Shown here: one piece after another, positions 21,692 to 31,015 of the stretch
Position numbering within the stretch: position 1 is the first letter of the stretch
How the letters are laid out: every line of letters begins with the position of its first letter
Assembly (NCBI RefSeq): GCF_030409875.1
Contig: NZ_JAUFQR010000001.1
Coordinates: 3,534,001-3,598,000 of the forward strand
Reading direction: 5' to 3'
Source of the DNA: Chryseobacterium tructae
GTDB taxonomy: Bacteria > Bacteroidota > Bacteroidia > Flavobacteriales > Weeksellaceae
DNA length: 64,000 bases
The notes under the pieces: generated by a model
The model's input: only the letters and a program-made list of their open reading frames with translations
What the model was told of the DNA's origin: nothing
The model's database searches: none
Program-made: the position numbers and the translations under genes

Positions 21692-22141
21692 ATGAAAAGA
21701 AAAAAAAAATTGATTACCCCCTTAGCTTTCCCTCTATCCCTCTTATTATTGTCTTGTGATAATAACTCATCCAACAAAGAACAGGAATCCACGATCAAGG
21801 CAGAAAGAATCACCCTTTTAAACACCACAAAATCCTGGGACGGCACTCCTTATCCCAACTATCCTCAAACAAAACCAGAGATCAGTGTTTTAAAAATATC
21901 AATTCCTCCTCATCAACAACTAGACTGGCATAAACATCCTGTCATTAATGTTGCCTATGTAGCCAAAGGAGAAGTCTTACTGGAAAAGAAAGATGATGGT
22001 AAAAAAATTTGGGTCAGAGAGGGAGAAGCCGTTCCGGAGACTGTAAATTTAGTTCATAAAGGACAAACTGGAGATAAAGGAGTTACCTTAATCGTCTTCT
22101 ATGCAGGAACTCCAGGAGTTCCAATAACAGAACCTGAATAG
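21692..22141 (+). CDS. Cupin-domain lipoprotein
   Basis: The 149-residue product has a lipoprotein-type signal (LSLLLLSCDNN). A single cupin barrel follows, with metal-binding motifs visible as QQLDWHKHPVINVAYVAKGE and a second stretch VPETVNLVHKGQTG. Similar small exported cupins are common and mostly uncharacterised. It ends just before the trp leader, whose promoter lies in the intergenic DNA. Confidence 0.75.
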   Translation: MKRKKKLITPLAFPLSLLLLSCDNNSSNKEQESTIKAERITLLNTTKSWDGTPYPNYPQTKPEISVLKISIPPHQQLDWHKHPVINVAYVAKGEVLLEKKDDGKKIWVREGEAVPETVNLVHKGQTGDKGVTLIVFYAGTPGVPITEPE

Positions 22142-22171
22142 AAAATTAATATTTTTTTGAATTTTTTATTT

Positions 22172-22198
22172 TTTGTATTAAAAAAATTTCTACATTTG
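22172..22198 (+). promoter_or_regulatory. trp operon promoter
   Basis: TTTG (22172-22175) and TACATTTG (22191-22198) match the Bacteroidota -33 and -7 boxes with a 15-base gap, which is short. Transcription should begin close to the leader-peptide ATG, giving little or no 5' leader. Confidence 0.6.
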
Positions 22199-22202
22199 TC
22201 CC

Positions 22203-22280
22203 ATGTTTACAATGAGCAACAATATTTGGTGGTGGCTTTCAAACTCTTCGTCGGGTCTGAAGTTATTGTCATGTTGCTAA
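22203..22280 (+). CDS. trpL: trp operon leader peptide with three adjacent Trp codons
   Basis: The short frame reads MFTMSNNIWWWLSNSSSG and then LKLLSCC: 25 residues, or 22 if the second ATG (22212) is used. Three consecutive TGG codons lie at 22227-22235. It lies directly upstream of a terminator hairpin and of trpE, the classic layout of transcription attenuation, where a ribosome stalled at the Trp codons for lack of charged tRNA-Trp prevents termination. It is too short for normal gene calling. Start choice is uncertain because the promoter is only a few bases away. Confidence 0.85.
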   Translation: MFTMSNNIWWWLSNSSSGLKLLSCC

Positions 22281-22316
22281 CCAAACAGCAGATATAAACA
22301 AAACAATATACAATAT

Positions 22317-22351
22317 AAGGCTTTGACGGATTCCGTTAAAGCCTTTTTTTT
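22317..22351 (+). terminator. trp attenuator
   Basis: AAGGCTTTGACGG pairs with CCGTTAAAGCCTT (13 bp, one G-U) and is followed by eight T residues, 31 bases before the trpE ATG. I could not identify a convincing competing antiterminator pairing by eye. Confidence 0.85.
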
Positions 22352-22381
22352 ATTCTAAAATCTAAAAAAATAAAACAGCAG

Positions 22382-23806
22382 ATGTTTACTCAGAAAATCA
22401 AAATAAAAACCGTTTCGAAAAAAACTCTTGGAGACCTTCATACTCCTATGAATATTTATCTTAAAATCAGAGATAAGTTCAGGGATACTATTCTTCTGGA
22501 AAGCTCCGACTCAAAAAGTATTGATAATAATTTTTCCTTTATTGCCATCAATGCTGTTGCAGGAATTGAAGTAAAAAACTTAAATGAGTTTGAAATTAAG
22601 CTTCCTGAATCCACACCAGTAAAACAGTTTATCATGGAGCGCAATATCACTGAGATATTTGAAGATTTCCGTACTGTTTTTGATTGTGAAAAGACCAATG
22701 ATCCTATTGAACAAACTGCACAAAGCCTTTTCGGGTATACAAGTTTTGAAGCGGTACAGTTCTTTGAAAATGTCAATTTAAAAGCACAAAGCCCGGAAGT
22801 AGAAATTCCCATCCTCAGATACAGATTATACCAATATGTAATTGCCATCAATCACTTCAACGATGAGATGCATATTATTGAAAACCAAATGAACGGTGTA
22901 AAATCTGAACTTCACCTATTGGAAAACCTCATCAAAAATCAAAATACTCCTGTATATCCATTTGAAAAAAATGGTCAGGAGACTTCAAATATTACTGATG
23001 AAGAGTATATTGAACTGGTAAAAACTGCCCAAAAACACTGTATGAGAGGTGATGTATTCCAATTGGTATTGAGCAGAAGATTTGAACAGAAATTCAAAGG
23101 AGATGAATTTAATGTATATCGTGCTTTGAGAAATATTAACCCTTCTCCTTACCTGTTTTATTTTGATTATGGAAACTACAAATTATTCGGTTCAAGCCCT
23201 GAAAGCCAATTAATCATCAAAGATAACAAAGCCATTATTCATCCGATTGCCGGAACTGCCAAAAGAACAGGGAATTTTGATGCCGATCTGCAGGCTATTG
23301 AACTACTAAAAAATGATCCTAAGGAAAATGCAGAACACACCATGCTGGTAGACCTTGCTCGTAATGACCTTGGAAAATTGGGAAAAAACGTAACGGTTAC
23401 TAAACTAAAAGAAATCCAGCTTTTCTCTCACGTAATCCACATGGTAAGTGAAGTGACTGCCGATCTTCCGGAACAAATCAATCCTCTCGACATGATTTCT
23501 GCTACTTTCCCTCAAGGAACTTTAAGTGGAGCTCCAAAACATAAAGCTCTTCAACTTATCGATCAATATGAAAAAGATTCCCGCGGATATTATGGTGGAT
23601 GTATAGGTATGGTAGGTTTAAATGGAACGTGTAACCAAGCTATTATGATCAGGACTTTTTTAAGTAAAAACAATACTCTTTATTATCAGGCAGGAGCTGG
23701 TCTTGTAGCAAAATCTGTCCCAGAAAGCGAACTGCAAGAGGTAAACAATAAACTGAATGCTCTTAAAAAGGCAGTGGAAAAAGCAGAAAAAATAGTGAAA
23801 AACTAA
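22382..23806 (+). CDS. trpE: Anthranilate synthase component I
   Basis: The 474-residue enzyme converts chorismate to anthranilate using ammonia from TrpG. The N-terminal LLESSD matches the LLES Trp-feedback site of the family. The chorismate-binding core has LVLSRRFEQ, the GTAKRTG segment, NPKEN-like DPKENAEHTMLVDLARND and the C-terminal FPQGTLSGAPK. It is the first structural gene of the trp operon and is controlled by the leader peptide and attenuator just upstream. Confidence 0.95.
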   Translation: MFTQKIKIKTVSKKTLGDLHTPMNIYLKIRDKFRDTILLESSDSKSIDNNFSFIAINAVAGIEVKNLNEFEIKLPESTPVKQFIMERNITEIFEDFRTVFDCEKTNDPIEQTAQSLFGYTSFEAVQFFENVNLKAQSPEVEIPILRYRLYQYVIAINHFNDEMHIIENQMNGVKSELHLLENLIKNQNTPVYPFEKNGQETSNITDEEYIELVKTAQKHCMRGDVFQLVLSRRFEQKFKGDEFNVYRALRNINPSPYLFYFDYGNYKLFGSSPESQLIIKDNKAIIHPIAGTAKRTGNFDADLQAIELLKNDPKENAEHTMLVDLARNDLGKLGKNVTVTKLKEIQLFSHVIHMVSEVTADLPEQINPLDMISATFPQGTLSGAPKHKALQLIDQYEKDSRGYYGGCIGMVGLNGTCNQAIMIRTFLSKNNTLYYQAGAGLVAKSVPESELQEVNNKLNALKKAVEKAEKIVKN

Positions 23807-23851
23807 AAAGACCAGTAACCGACTACAAAATTAATCATCAACAAAAAAGTA

Positions 23852-24445
23852 ATGAACAACAATATAAACACTCAACAATCAGCAGTAAAGGTTCTCGTTT
23901 TCGATAACTATGACAGCTTTACTTATAACCTTGTCCAGATCATCGAAAGAATCCTGAATCAGAAAGTGGACGTGGTAAGAAATGACCAGATCACCTTGGA
24001 AGAGATTGGAAAATACGATAAAATCATTCTTTCTCCAGGCCCTGGAATTCCGGAAGAAGCAGGGATTCTATTGGATCTGATCAAAGAATACGCTCCTACA
24101 AAAAGTATTTTAGGAGTATGTTTAGGACAACAGGCGATTGCAGAAGCTTTCGGTGGAAGTCTTATCAATCTGTCCGAAATTTTCCATGGAGTGGCTACTA
24201 CTACAGACTTGGTAAAAGAAAACACCAAGCTGTTTAAAGATTTAACATCAGGACTTGAAGTAGGAAGATACCATAGCTGGGCTGTGAATCCTGAGAGCTT
24301 TCCCAATGAATTGGAAGTTACAGCAGTGGATAAAGATGGAATGATCATGGCTTTACAGCACAAAACTTATGATGTACATGGAGTCCAGTTTCATCCTGAA
24401 AGTATTTTAACTCCTGACGGAGAAATAATTATCCGGAATTTTTAA
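23852..24445 (+). CDS. trpG: Anthranilate synthase component II (glutamine amidotransferase)
   Basis: This 197-residue class I amidotransferase supplies ammonia to TrpE. The triad is visible: Cys in LGVCLGQQAIAEAFGG, and His and Glu in VQFHPESILT. The N-terminal VLVFDNYDSFTYNLVQI is the family start. It is a stand-alone subunit, not fused to TrpD or TrpE. The gap to trpE is 45 bases. Confidence 0.95.
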   Translation: MNNNINTQQSAVKVLVFDNYDSFTYNLVQIIERILNQKVDVVRNDQITLEEIGKYDKIILSPGPGIPEEAGILLDLIKEYAPTKSILGVCLGQQAIAEAFGGSLINLSEIFHGVATTTDLVKENTKLFKDLTSGLEVGRYHSWAVNPESFPNELEVTAVDKDGMIMALQHKTYDVHGVQFHPESILTPDGEIIIRNF

Positions 24446-24504
24446 ATCAGTAAAAAGCTATTGATTACAATTTCCATTGAAAAATTTAATGAAGTAAGCC
24501 CCAT

Positions 24505-25536
24505 ATGAAAGCAACAATACAAGATCCATCAACCCTAAAAACTCCTCAAATGAAAGAAATATTGCAATATCTATTCAACCACAATACCTTGTCAAAATCT
24601 GAGGCAAAGGCTATGATGATTGAAATTGCCCAAAATAAGTTTAATACAGCAGAAGTAACCGCTTTCATCAGTGTTTTTCTAATGCGAAATATTACACTGA
24701 AAGAACTTGAAGGCTTTAGAGAAGCTCTATTACAAATGGCAGTTCCCATCCATATTGATGCCAGTGACGCCATTGATATCGTAGGAACAGGAGGTGACGG
24801 AAAAAACACAATCAATATATCAACATTGGCCAGCTTTGTGGTGGCCGGAGCCGGGCAGAAGGTAACAAAACATGGAAATTATGGAGCTTCAACCACTACA
24901 GGCTCATCCAACGTACTGGAGGAACTTGGATACCAGTTCAAGAACAGTTCAGAACAGCTGAATGAAGATCTTGAAAGAGCTAATATTTGCTTTTTACATG
25001 CTCCTTACTTCCATCCTGCTCTTCAATCCGTTGGGTTATTGAGAAAATCACTGGGATTAAGAACCTTCTTTAATCTTTTAGGACCTTTGGTGAATCCTGC
25101 AAAACCTCAATACTCAATGATTGGAGTGTACAACCTGGAAATTGCGAGAATCTATCAATACCTTTTACAACAAGAAGAACAGGAATTTATTTTAGTTCAT
25201 GGATTGGATGGCTATGATGAGATCAGTCTTACCCACGACAGCAAAATCATTACTAAGAAAGGAGAGGAAATCTACTCTGCCGAAGACTTAGGCTTCAATC
25301 CTGTAACTCTAGAAGATATTAAAGCAGGCGAAACTACCAAAGAAACAGCAAAACTATTTATGAATATTCTGGAAGGAAAAGGAACTGAACAGCAAAATGC
25401 TGTGGTTTTGGCCAACGCATCTGTAGCGCTTTATCATACCCATAAATTCGGAACATATGATGATTGTTTGCTATTGGCACAGGAAAGCTTAGAAAGTGGA
25501 AAAGCATTAAAAACATTCGAACTTTTGATTAATTAA
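24505..25536 (+). CDS. trpD: Anthranilate phosphoribosyltransferase
   Basis: This 343-residue enzyme transfers phosphoribose from PRPP to anthranilate, the second step of the pathway. The PRPP loop GTGGDGKNTINIST lies at about residues 93-106, followed by KHGNYGASTTTGSSNVLE and NLLGPLVNPA. The gap of 146 bases to trpC holds no gene and no clear terminator, so transcription probably continues. Confidence 0.95.
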   Translation: MKATIQDPSTLKTPQMKEILQYLFNHNTLSKSEAKAMMIEIAQNKFNTAEVTAFISVFLMRNITLKELEGFREALLQMAVPIHIDASDAIDIVGTGGDGKNTINISTLASFVVAGAGQKVTKHGNYGASTTTGSSNVLEELGYQFKNSSEQLNEDLERANICFLHAPYFHPALQSVGLLRKSLGLRTFFNLLGPLVNPAKPQYSMIGVYNLEIARIYQYLLQQEEQEFILVHGLDGYDEISLTHDSKIITKKGEEIYSAEDLGFNPVTLEDIKAGETTKETAKLFMNILEGKGTEQQNAVVLANASVALYHTHKFGTYDDCLLLAQESLESGKALKTFELLIN

Positions 25537-25682
25537 TCTTATCATTCATTATTTTTTGAACCATTAAGAATTTTTAAGGAGTGAAGAATCGTTAAGATCA
25601 TAGCTAAAGCTATTTATTCAACGTCATCCTTATTATCCATTTTTGATGGAACTTAATTTACTTTATCAAATTTCCATATCAA

Positions 25683-26456
25683 ATGACCATACTAGATAAA
25701 ATTATTGAAAGAAAAAAAGAAGAGATTTTGGTTTCAAAAGCTAATACTTCTGTCGATCAATTAAAGAATACAGTATCTTTCAGAAGAAAAAGCTCTTCAC
25801 TGAAAGAATCCATTAAAAATAAAAGCGGAATTATCGCTGAATTTAAAAGACAATCTCCATCCAAAGGAATCATTAATGACCGTGCTCTGCCTTTAGACAT
25901 TACTTCAGCTTATGAACAATTTGGAGCAAGTGGAATTTCCATTCTCACCGATAAAGATTTTTTTGGCGGAAGTTTTGATGATATCCTGAACGTAAGAGAT
26001 CATATCAAGACTCCTATTCTGCGAAAAGATTTCATGATTGATGAATACCAGTTTTATGAAGCCAAAAGCATGGGAGCTGATGTCATTTTATTGATTGCAG
26101 CCTGTCTTTCGCCTAATCAGGTTCAGGAATTTACTGCACTTGCTCATGAACTGGATCTGGAAGTTTTATTGGAAATCCATACAGAAGAAGAGCTGAAGCA
26201 TTTTAATTCTGATATAGACTTAGTGGGAATTAATAACAGAAATCTGAAGGATTTTAAAGTGGACTTACAACATTCCGTTCAATTAAAAGACCAGCTTCCC
26301 AAAGATACCTTGTCTGTTGCAGAAAGCGGAATCTATAGTTTTGAAGATTTTAAATATTTAAAGGAAAAAGGATTTGATGGCTTCCTTATGGGGGAATATT
26401 TCATGAAGAATGCAGATCCTGCAAAAGCTTTTGAAGAATTTTCTTTATTAATTTGA
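25683..26456 (+). CDS. trpC: Indole-3-glycerol-phosphate synthase
   Basis: This 257-residue TIM-barrel enzyme closes the indole ring. Family motifs are IIAEFKRQSPSKG, ILTDKDFFGGS, PILRKDFMIDEYQ and GINNRNLKDFKVD, with the conserved Glu/Ser of VAESGIYS. It is monofunctional, with trpF as a separate gene 57 bases downstream. Confidence 0.95.
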   Translation: MTILDKIIERKKEEILVSKANTSVDQLKNTVSFRRKSSSLKESIKNKSGIIAEFKRQSPSKGIINDRALPLDITSAYEQFGASGISILTDKDFFGGSFDDILNVRDHIKTPILRKDFMIDEYQFYEAKSMGADVILLIAACLSPNQVQEFTALAHELDLEVLLEIHTEEELKHFNSDIDLVGINNRNLKDFKVDLQHSVQLKDQLPKDTLSVAESGIYSFEDFKYLKEKGFDGFLMGEYFMKNADPAKAFEEFSLLI

Positions 26457-26513
26457 GAATTTGAAAATGAGTGTTTACCATACCATCAACCCACAACAAC
26501 AAAATTCATTCTA

Positions 26514-27224
26514 ATGAATCAACCATCAGCAACTACCCAATTCTCCCCTGCTCTCAAAGTATGCGGCCTGACAAAGCCAGATCAGATTCAGGACTTAATT
26601 GCCGTGAATGCAGATTTCTTAGGTTTTATTTTCTACGAAAAATCGCCACGATATGTTTTAAATTATCTGAGTCTTGAGGATATCTCACAGATTAACCACA
26701 AGGGAAAAGTAGGCGTTTTTGTGAATGAAAAAATTGAAAAAATGATTGAAATAGCTGAAAAAGGAAAGCTCAACCTCATTCAGTTACATGGAGATGAAGA
26801 TGAGAATCTGATTATTGAATTGAGAAAACATCTTAATCCTGAGATTAAAATAATCAAGGTACTAAGAATTGGAAATGATACTGTTCAAAACAAAAAGAAA
26901 ATAGCACAGACTTTCAGTAATCAATCAACCCACAACAATCTGTTGCCTATCACCTATTACCTATTCGATACAGACAGCAAAGCATTTGGCGGAACAGGAC
27001 AACAGTTTGACTGGAATCTATTGAATGAGTTTGAAATCCCACTCCCCTATTTTTTGAGCGGTGGTGTTTCGGAAGAGAATATCAAAAACATTGAATCATT
27101 GAATCAAAAGCCTTTTGCTATAGACATTAATTCAAAATTTGAAATAGCCCCCGGTGATAAAAATGTAGAGACCATTAAAAAATTCAAAACCATCATCCAT
27201 GGGAGTCCCGAAGGGACGATTTAG
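26514..27224 (+). CDS. trpF: Phosphoribosylanthranilate isomerase
   Basis: This 236-residue TIM-barrel isomerase carries out step three. It has LKVCGLTKPDQ with the catalytic Cys, VGVFVN, IQLHGDED, the LFDTDSKAFGGTG loop with catalytic Asp, and FLSGGVSEENI. The family normally ends soon after the last helix; here the final residues GSPEGTI and the stop codon are encoded by the left arm of an inverted repeat (27203-27223). The middle contains an insertion-like stretch SNQSTHNNLLPITYY that is less conserved. Confidence 0.93.
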   Translation: MNQPSATTQFSPALKVCGLTKPDQIQDLIAVNADFLGFIFYEKSPRYVLNYLSLEDISQINHKGKVGVFVNEKIEKMIEIAEKGKLNLIQLHGDEDENLIIELRKHLNPEIKIIKVLRIGNDTVQNKKKIAQTFSNQSTHNNLLPITYYLFDTDSKAFGGTGQQFDWNLLNEFEIPLPYFLSGGVSEENIKNIESLNQKPFAIDINSKFEIAPGDKNVETIKKFKTIIHGSPEGTI

Positions 27225-27340
27225 CCCAAAATTAGAAAATGGAATAAGATGAAAAATTTTTGTGGGATTGACATGATTGAATATATTAATAGCTAAAGAA
27301 TTTTCTCATTTGCTACCATTAAATCGTCCCTTTGGAACTC
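27203..27340. repeat. 138-bp element with 21-bp inverted ends, fused to the trpF tail
   Basis: The left end (27203-27223) and right end (27320-27340) are inverted copies with 2 mismatches in 21. Each arm contains a small palindrome (TCCCGAAGGGA on the left). The element lies between trpF and the GNAT gene. Its shape fits a palindromic interspersed repeat or small non-autonomous element. Whether it recurs in the genome cannot be seen here. Confidence 0.6.
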
Positions 27341-27368
27341 TCTGTTAATTTTGATTAGAATTAAAACT

Positions 27369-27914
27369 ATGAAATACCAAATTAAACAAACCAACGAATT
27401 AACAAACAACGAGATTGAACATATTTTAAAGCTATGGGACATTTCTGTCTGGAATACAATGGAACCTGATTATTTCCGCAATTTTTTTAAAGATTCGGAA
27501 TTTCATTTACTGCTGGACTTACATTCAGAAATCATGGCCATTTTCCGGCTTAATTTTGATTTCGTATTGAAGATCTCTGAGGAACAATATGCTTTTGCAG
27601 AAGCTGTAGGATTGGTTGCCGCTCAAAAGAAAAAGGGATATGGAGCTCAGTTGGTTGAATATTTTAAAGACAATGTCACCCAAAGAAATATAGAAACGGT
27701 AGGTTTCTGCCATGCGGATCTTCGTCCGTTTTATGAAAAATGCAATATTGAAATCCTGTATGATAAAGCAAAAGCCATTAAAGAAAATGAAAATTCTGAA
27801 TGGGTGAATTCAGAAGACGATGATATTTTAATTTTTAATGTATCCCAAAAAGAAAAAGAACAACTCAATACATTGAGCCAGCAACATAACGCTTATTTAA
27901 TTACTAAAGAATAA
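27369..27914 (+). CDS. GNAT family N-acetyltransferase inside the trp operon
   Basis: The 181-residue product (from the ATG at 27369) has a GNAT-like core: [18 protein letters not shown] for strands 2-3, [25 protein letters not shown] for the acetyl-CoA loop, then [19 protein letters not shown]. The substrate is unknown. It lies 4 bases before trpB and is cotranscribed with it, but acetyl transfer is not part of tryptophan synthesis, so the position may reflect insertion together with the neighbouring repeat. Confidence 0.75.
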   Translation: MKYQIKQTNELTNNEIEHILKLWDISVWNTMEPDYFRNFFKDSEFHLLLDLHSEIMAIFRLNFDFVLKISEEQYAFAEAVGLVAAQKKKGYGAQLVEYFKDNVTQRNIETVGFCHADLRPFYEKCNIEILYDKAKAIKENENSEWVNSEDDDILIFNVSQKEKEQLNTLSQQHNAYLITKE

Positions 27915-27918
27915 AGAA

Positions 27919-29097
27919 ATGAATTATAAAAACCCTGATGAACACGGATATTATGGAGAATTTGGAGGAGCTTTTATCCCCGAAATGCTTTATCCCAATG
28001 TAGAAGAACTTCAAAAGAATTATCTTGAGATCATTGAGTCGGAAGACTTTCAGAATGAATATCAGGATCTGCTTAAAAATTATGTAGGGCGGGCAACACC
28101 GCTGTACTTTGCTAAAAACTTAAGTAAAAAATACAATACACAGATCTATTTAAAGCGAGAAGATCTAAACCATACCGGAGCTCATAAGATCAATAATGCC
28201 TTAGGGCAGGTTCTTTTAGCAAAACGTCTTGGAAAAACAAGAATTATTGCAGAAACCGGAGCCGGGCAACATGGTGTAGCCACTGCGACTGCTTGTGCAT
28301 TGCTTGGCCTCGAATGTATTGTGTATATGGGAGAAATCGACATTCAAAGACAGGCACCCAATGTAGCCAGAATGAAAATGTTAGGAGCAGAAGTGATTGC
28401 AGCCACTTCAGGATCAAAAACCCTGAAAGATGCGGTAAATGAAGCTTTAAGAGATTGGATCAACAATCCTGTAACAACACATTATGTCATTGGAAGTGTT
28501 GTTGGCCCTCATCCTTTTCCGGATCTTGTAGCAAGGTTTCAAAGCATTATATCAAAAGAAATTAAAGAACAGCTTAAAGAAAAAATTGGAAGAGAAAACC
28601 CTGATTATGTAATTGCTTGTGTAGGTGGCGGAAGCAATGCAGCCGGAACTTTCTATCATTTTGTAGAAGAAAAAGAAGTGAAAATTATTGCTGCTGAAGC
28701 CGGAGGACTAGGTGTTGACTCAGGAAAATCTGCTGCCACTACATTCTTAGGAACACTTGGGGTACTTCATGGAAGCAAAAGCCTTGTTATGCAAACTGCA
28801 GACGGACAGGTCATTGAACCTCATTCCATCTCTGCCGGACTTGATTATCCGGGAATCGGTCCTTTTCATGCCCATTTATTTCAGGAAAAGAGAGCAGAAT
28901 TTTTCAGTATTAATGATGATGAAGCCTTGAAATGTGCTTTTGAACTAACTAAACTGGAAGGAATTATTCCTGCTTTGGAAAGCTCTCATGCTCTGGCAGT
29001 CTTAGACAAAAAGAAATTCAAAGAAGATGATGTGGTTGTTATTTGTTTAAGCGGTCGTGGAGATAAGGATATGGAAACATACCTTAAAAATCTGTAA
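27919..29097 (+). CDS. trpB: Tryptophan synthase beta chain
   Basis: This 392-residue PLP enzyme joins indole to serine. The PLP lysine is in [13 protein letters not shown], the catalytic Glu region reads [14 protein letters not shown], and the phosphate-binding loop is [10 protein letters not shown]. The N-terminal [15 protein letters not shown] is the TrpB1 signature, which pairs with TrpA. Length is normal. Confidence 0.96.
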   Translation: MNYKNPDEHGYYGEFGGAFIPEMLYPNVEELQKNYLEIIESEDFQNEYQDLLKNYVGRATPLYFAKNLSKKYNTQIYLKREDLNHTGAHKINNALGQVLLAKRLGKTRIIAETGAGQHGVATATACALLGLECIVYMGEIDIQRQAPNVARMKMLGAEVIAATSGSKTLKDAVNEALRDWINNPVTTHYVIGSVVGPHPFPDLVARFQSIISKEIKEQLKEKIGRENPDYVIACVGGGSNAAGTFYHFVEEKEVKIIAAEAGGLGVDSGKSAATTFLGTLGVLHGSKSLVMQTADGQVIEPHSISAGLDYPGIGPFHAHLFQEKRAEFFSINDDEALKCAFELTKLEGIIPALESSHALAVLDKKKFKEDDVVVICLSGRGDKDMETYLKNL

Positions 29098-29160
29098 AAT
29101 GTAAAAAGTATTCATGTACATGGCCTTAAGAGATAAAACCAGATCGTAAATCCATTTTAC

Positions 29161-29919
29161 ATGAATACATCAAACAATAAAAAAATGAAAAAACTAAATA
29201 TATACTTCACCGCAGGAATTCCACAGCTGGAAGATACTGCAGACATTATAAAACTCATCCAGGATTCCGGGGCAGATATGATTGAAATCGGAATGCCTTA
29301 TTCCGATCCTGTAGCTGATGGTCCCGTGATCCAAAAAGCCCACGAACTTGCTTTACAAAACGGAATGACCATCGAGAAGCTTTTTTCCCAATTAAAAACC
29401 ATCAAGAATGACATAAAAATACCCGTAATCTTGATGGGATATATCAATCCTGTATTGAGCTTCGGATTTGAAAACTTCTGTAAAGAATGTTCAGAGAGCG
29501 GTGTTTCAGGGCTTATTCTTCCCGATCTTCCTCCTATTGAATTTGAAAAAAACTATCAGCATATTTTAAAAAAATACAACCTTAATTTCACATTTTTGGT
29601 TACCCCTGAAACTTCGGATGAAAGAATACAATATTTGGATTCATTAAGTTCAGGATTCTTGTATGCTGTAAGCTCATCTTCCACTACCGGAAATGAAAAC
29701 ACCGTTCTAAAGAATGAGCATTATCTAAACCGATTGGCAGATCTTCCTCTTAAAAATTCTGTGATGATTGGCTTCGGAATAAAATCAAAGGCAGATTTTG
29801 AAAACGTAACTGAGAAGGCAGATGGCGGAATCATAGGAACAGCTTTTGTGAATGTTTTGCTTCAGGATAAAGATTGGAAGAAAAGTGCCATAGATTTTAT
29901 CCATTCCATAAAAGCTTAA
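29161..29919 (+). CDS. trpA: Tryptophan synthase alpha chain
   Basis: This 252-residue TIM barrel cleaves indole-3-glycerol phosphate to indole for TrpB. Catalytic Glu lies in MIEIGMPYSDPVADGP and Asp in LILPDLPP; the phosphate loop is near IGFGIKSKADFE and GGIIGTAFV. The translation may start at the second ATG (MKKLNIYF, 29185) because the first eight residues are not family-like. It is the last trp gene; lipB follows after 31 bases. Confidence 0.95.
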   Translation: MNTSNNKKMKKLNIYFTAGIPQLEDTADIIKLIQDSGADMIEIGMPYSDPVADGPVIQKAHELALQNGMTIEKLFSQLKTIKNDIKIPVILMGYINPVLSFGFENFCKECSESGVSGLILPDLPPIEFEKNYQHILKKYNLNFTFLVTPETSDERIQYLDSLSSGFLYAVSSSSTTGNENTVLKNEHYLNRLADLPLKNSVMIGFGIKSKADFENVTEKADGGIIGTAFVNVLLQDKDWKKSAIDFIHSIKA

Positions 29920-29950
29920 AATTCACTAAATTTGTATATCAAAAATTGAA

Positions 29951-30678
29951 ATGAATACAAATCAAAATAAAGCAGTAGAATTTGAAGATTTAGGAATCAA
30001 AGAATATCAGCCCGCATGGGATTATCAGGAACAACTGATGAAGAGTATTATTGATATTAAAATAAAGAACCGCGATCTGCCTGCAGAACAGCATATCACG
30101 ACTCCCAACCACCTTCTTTTAGTAGAACATCCTCATGTTTATACCTTGGGGAAAAGTGGGCATGAAGAAAATATGCTGGCCGGAATTGATAAGCTAAAGG
30201 AAATAGAAGCAACCTACGTTAAACGAATCGTGGTGGAGATATTACTTACCATGGTTACGGTCAGGTCGTTGGTTATCCCGTTCTGGATCTTGAAAATTTC
30301 TTTACGGATATCCATTTATATATGAGAAACCTTGAAGAGGTTATCATTAGAACCATTGGTGAATATGGACTTAAAGGAGAACGCTCTCAGGGGGAAACCG
30401 GTGTATGGCTGGATGTTGGAAAACCTTATGCAAGAAAAATTTGCGCAATGGGAGTGAAAGCATCCCGATGGGTTACTTTACATGGTTTTGCATTGAATGT
30501 AAATACAGATATGCGTTATTTTGAATACATTATTCCGTGTGGAATTAAAGACAAACAGGTGACTTCTTTAAAAAGAGAACTTGAAAGAGAATTGACGCCG
30601 GAAGAGATGGAGAATCTAAAAGCAAACATCAGAAAACACTTTGCTGATGTATTTCAGGCTGAATTGATTTATAAATAA
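29951..30678 (+). CDS. lipB: Lipoyl(octanoyl) transferase (frame broken once)
   Basis: This enzyme moves octanoate from acyl carrier protein to lipoate-dependent enzymes. The first part ends out of frame after EATYVKRI; adding one A near 30226-30227 restores YVKRNRGGDITYHGYGQ, the RGGxxTxHGxGQ family motif. Later residues include the catalytic Lys in GVKASRWVTLHGFALN and the catalytic Cys in IIPCGIKDKQVTS. The repaired length is about 242 residues, normal for the family. The break removes essential residues of a gene needed for lipoate synthesis, so sequencing error is the best explanation. It is cotranscribed with trpA. Confidence 0.88.
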
Positions 30679-30699
30679 TCACAACAAAATAAAATATAT

Positions 30700-30740
30700 G
30701 ATCCCTGTGTATCTGCAACAATGATACACAGGGATCATTT
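30700..30740 (+). terminator. Terminator of the trp-lipB operon
   Basis: A 14-bp perfect stem (30700-30713 with 30723-30736) is followed by ATTTT, 22 bases after the lipB stop. Confidence 0.85.
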
Positions 30741-31015
30741 TATGGATTAGGCCTATCCTTATTACTAAGAATAGGAGAATTTACTCAATTACTGCCCTTC
30801 TTGCCGAAAAGGGCTAATTTATTTTTTTTAAATAAAGAAGATTTTAATACCTCATCCCATAGGGTCTTAATACCCAGTTTTCATAGACATTCAACGGATA
30901 TTTTATTTTTTTTGAAAAAATACTTGCATATGTTTTAATTTTTCATAATTTTATTATCACTAAATAGTGAATAAACAAAATGCTATTTAGTTGAAAAATC
31001 ATTAACCACCAAAAT
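30741..31015 (+). other. Intergenic region before protein-glutaminase
   Basis: No gene is visible. A second weak hairpin (GCCCTT/AAGGGC) followed by TTTATTTTTTTT occurs near 30797-30830. An 8-bp inverted repeat CTAAATAG/CTATTTAG (30960-30990) lies in the probable leader. A TATGTTTT near 30928 could be the -7 box but is not a perfect match. Confidence 0.4.

Noticed and set aside
30797..30830. Riboswitch in the region before protein-glutaminase
   Set aside because: Only simple hairpins are visible, one of which terminates the trp-lipB operon. No conserved riboswitch core was recognised.
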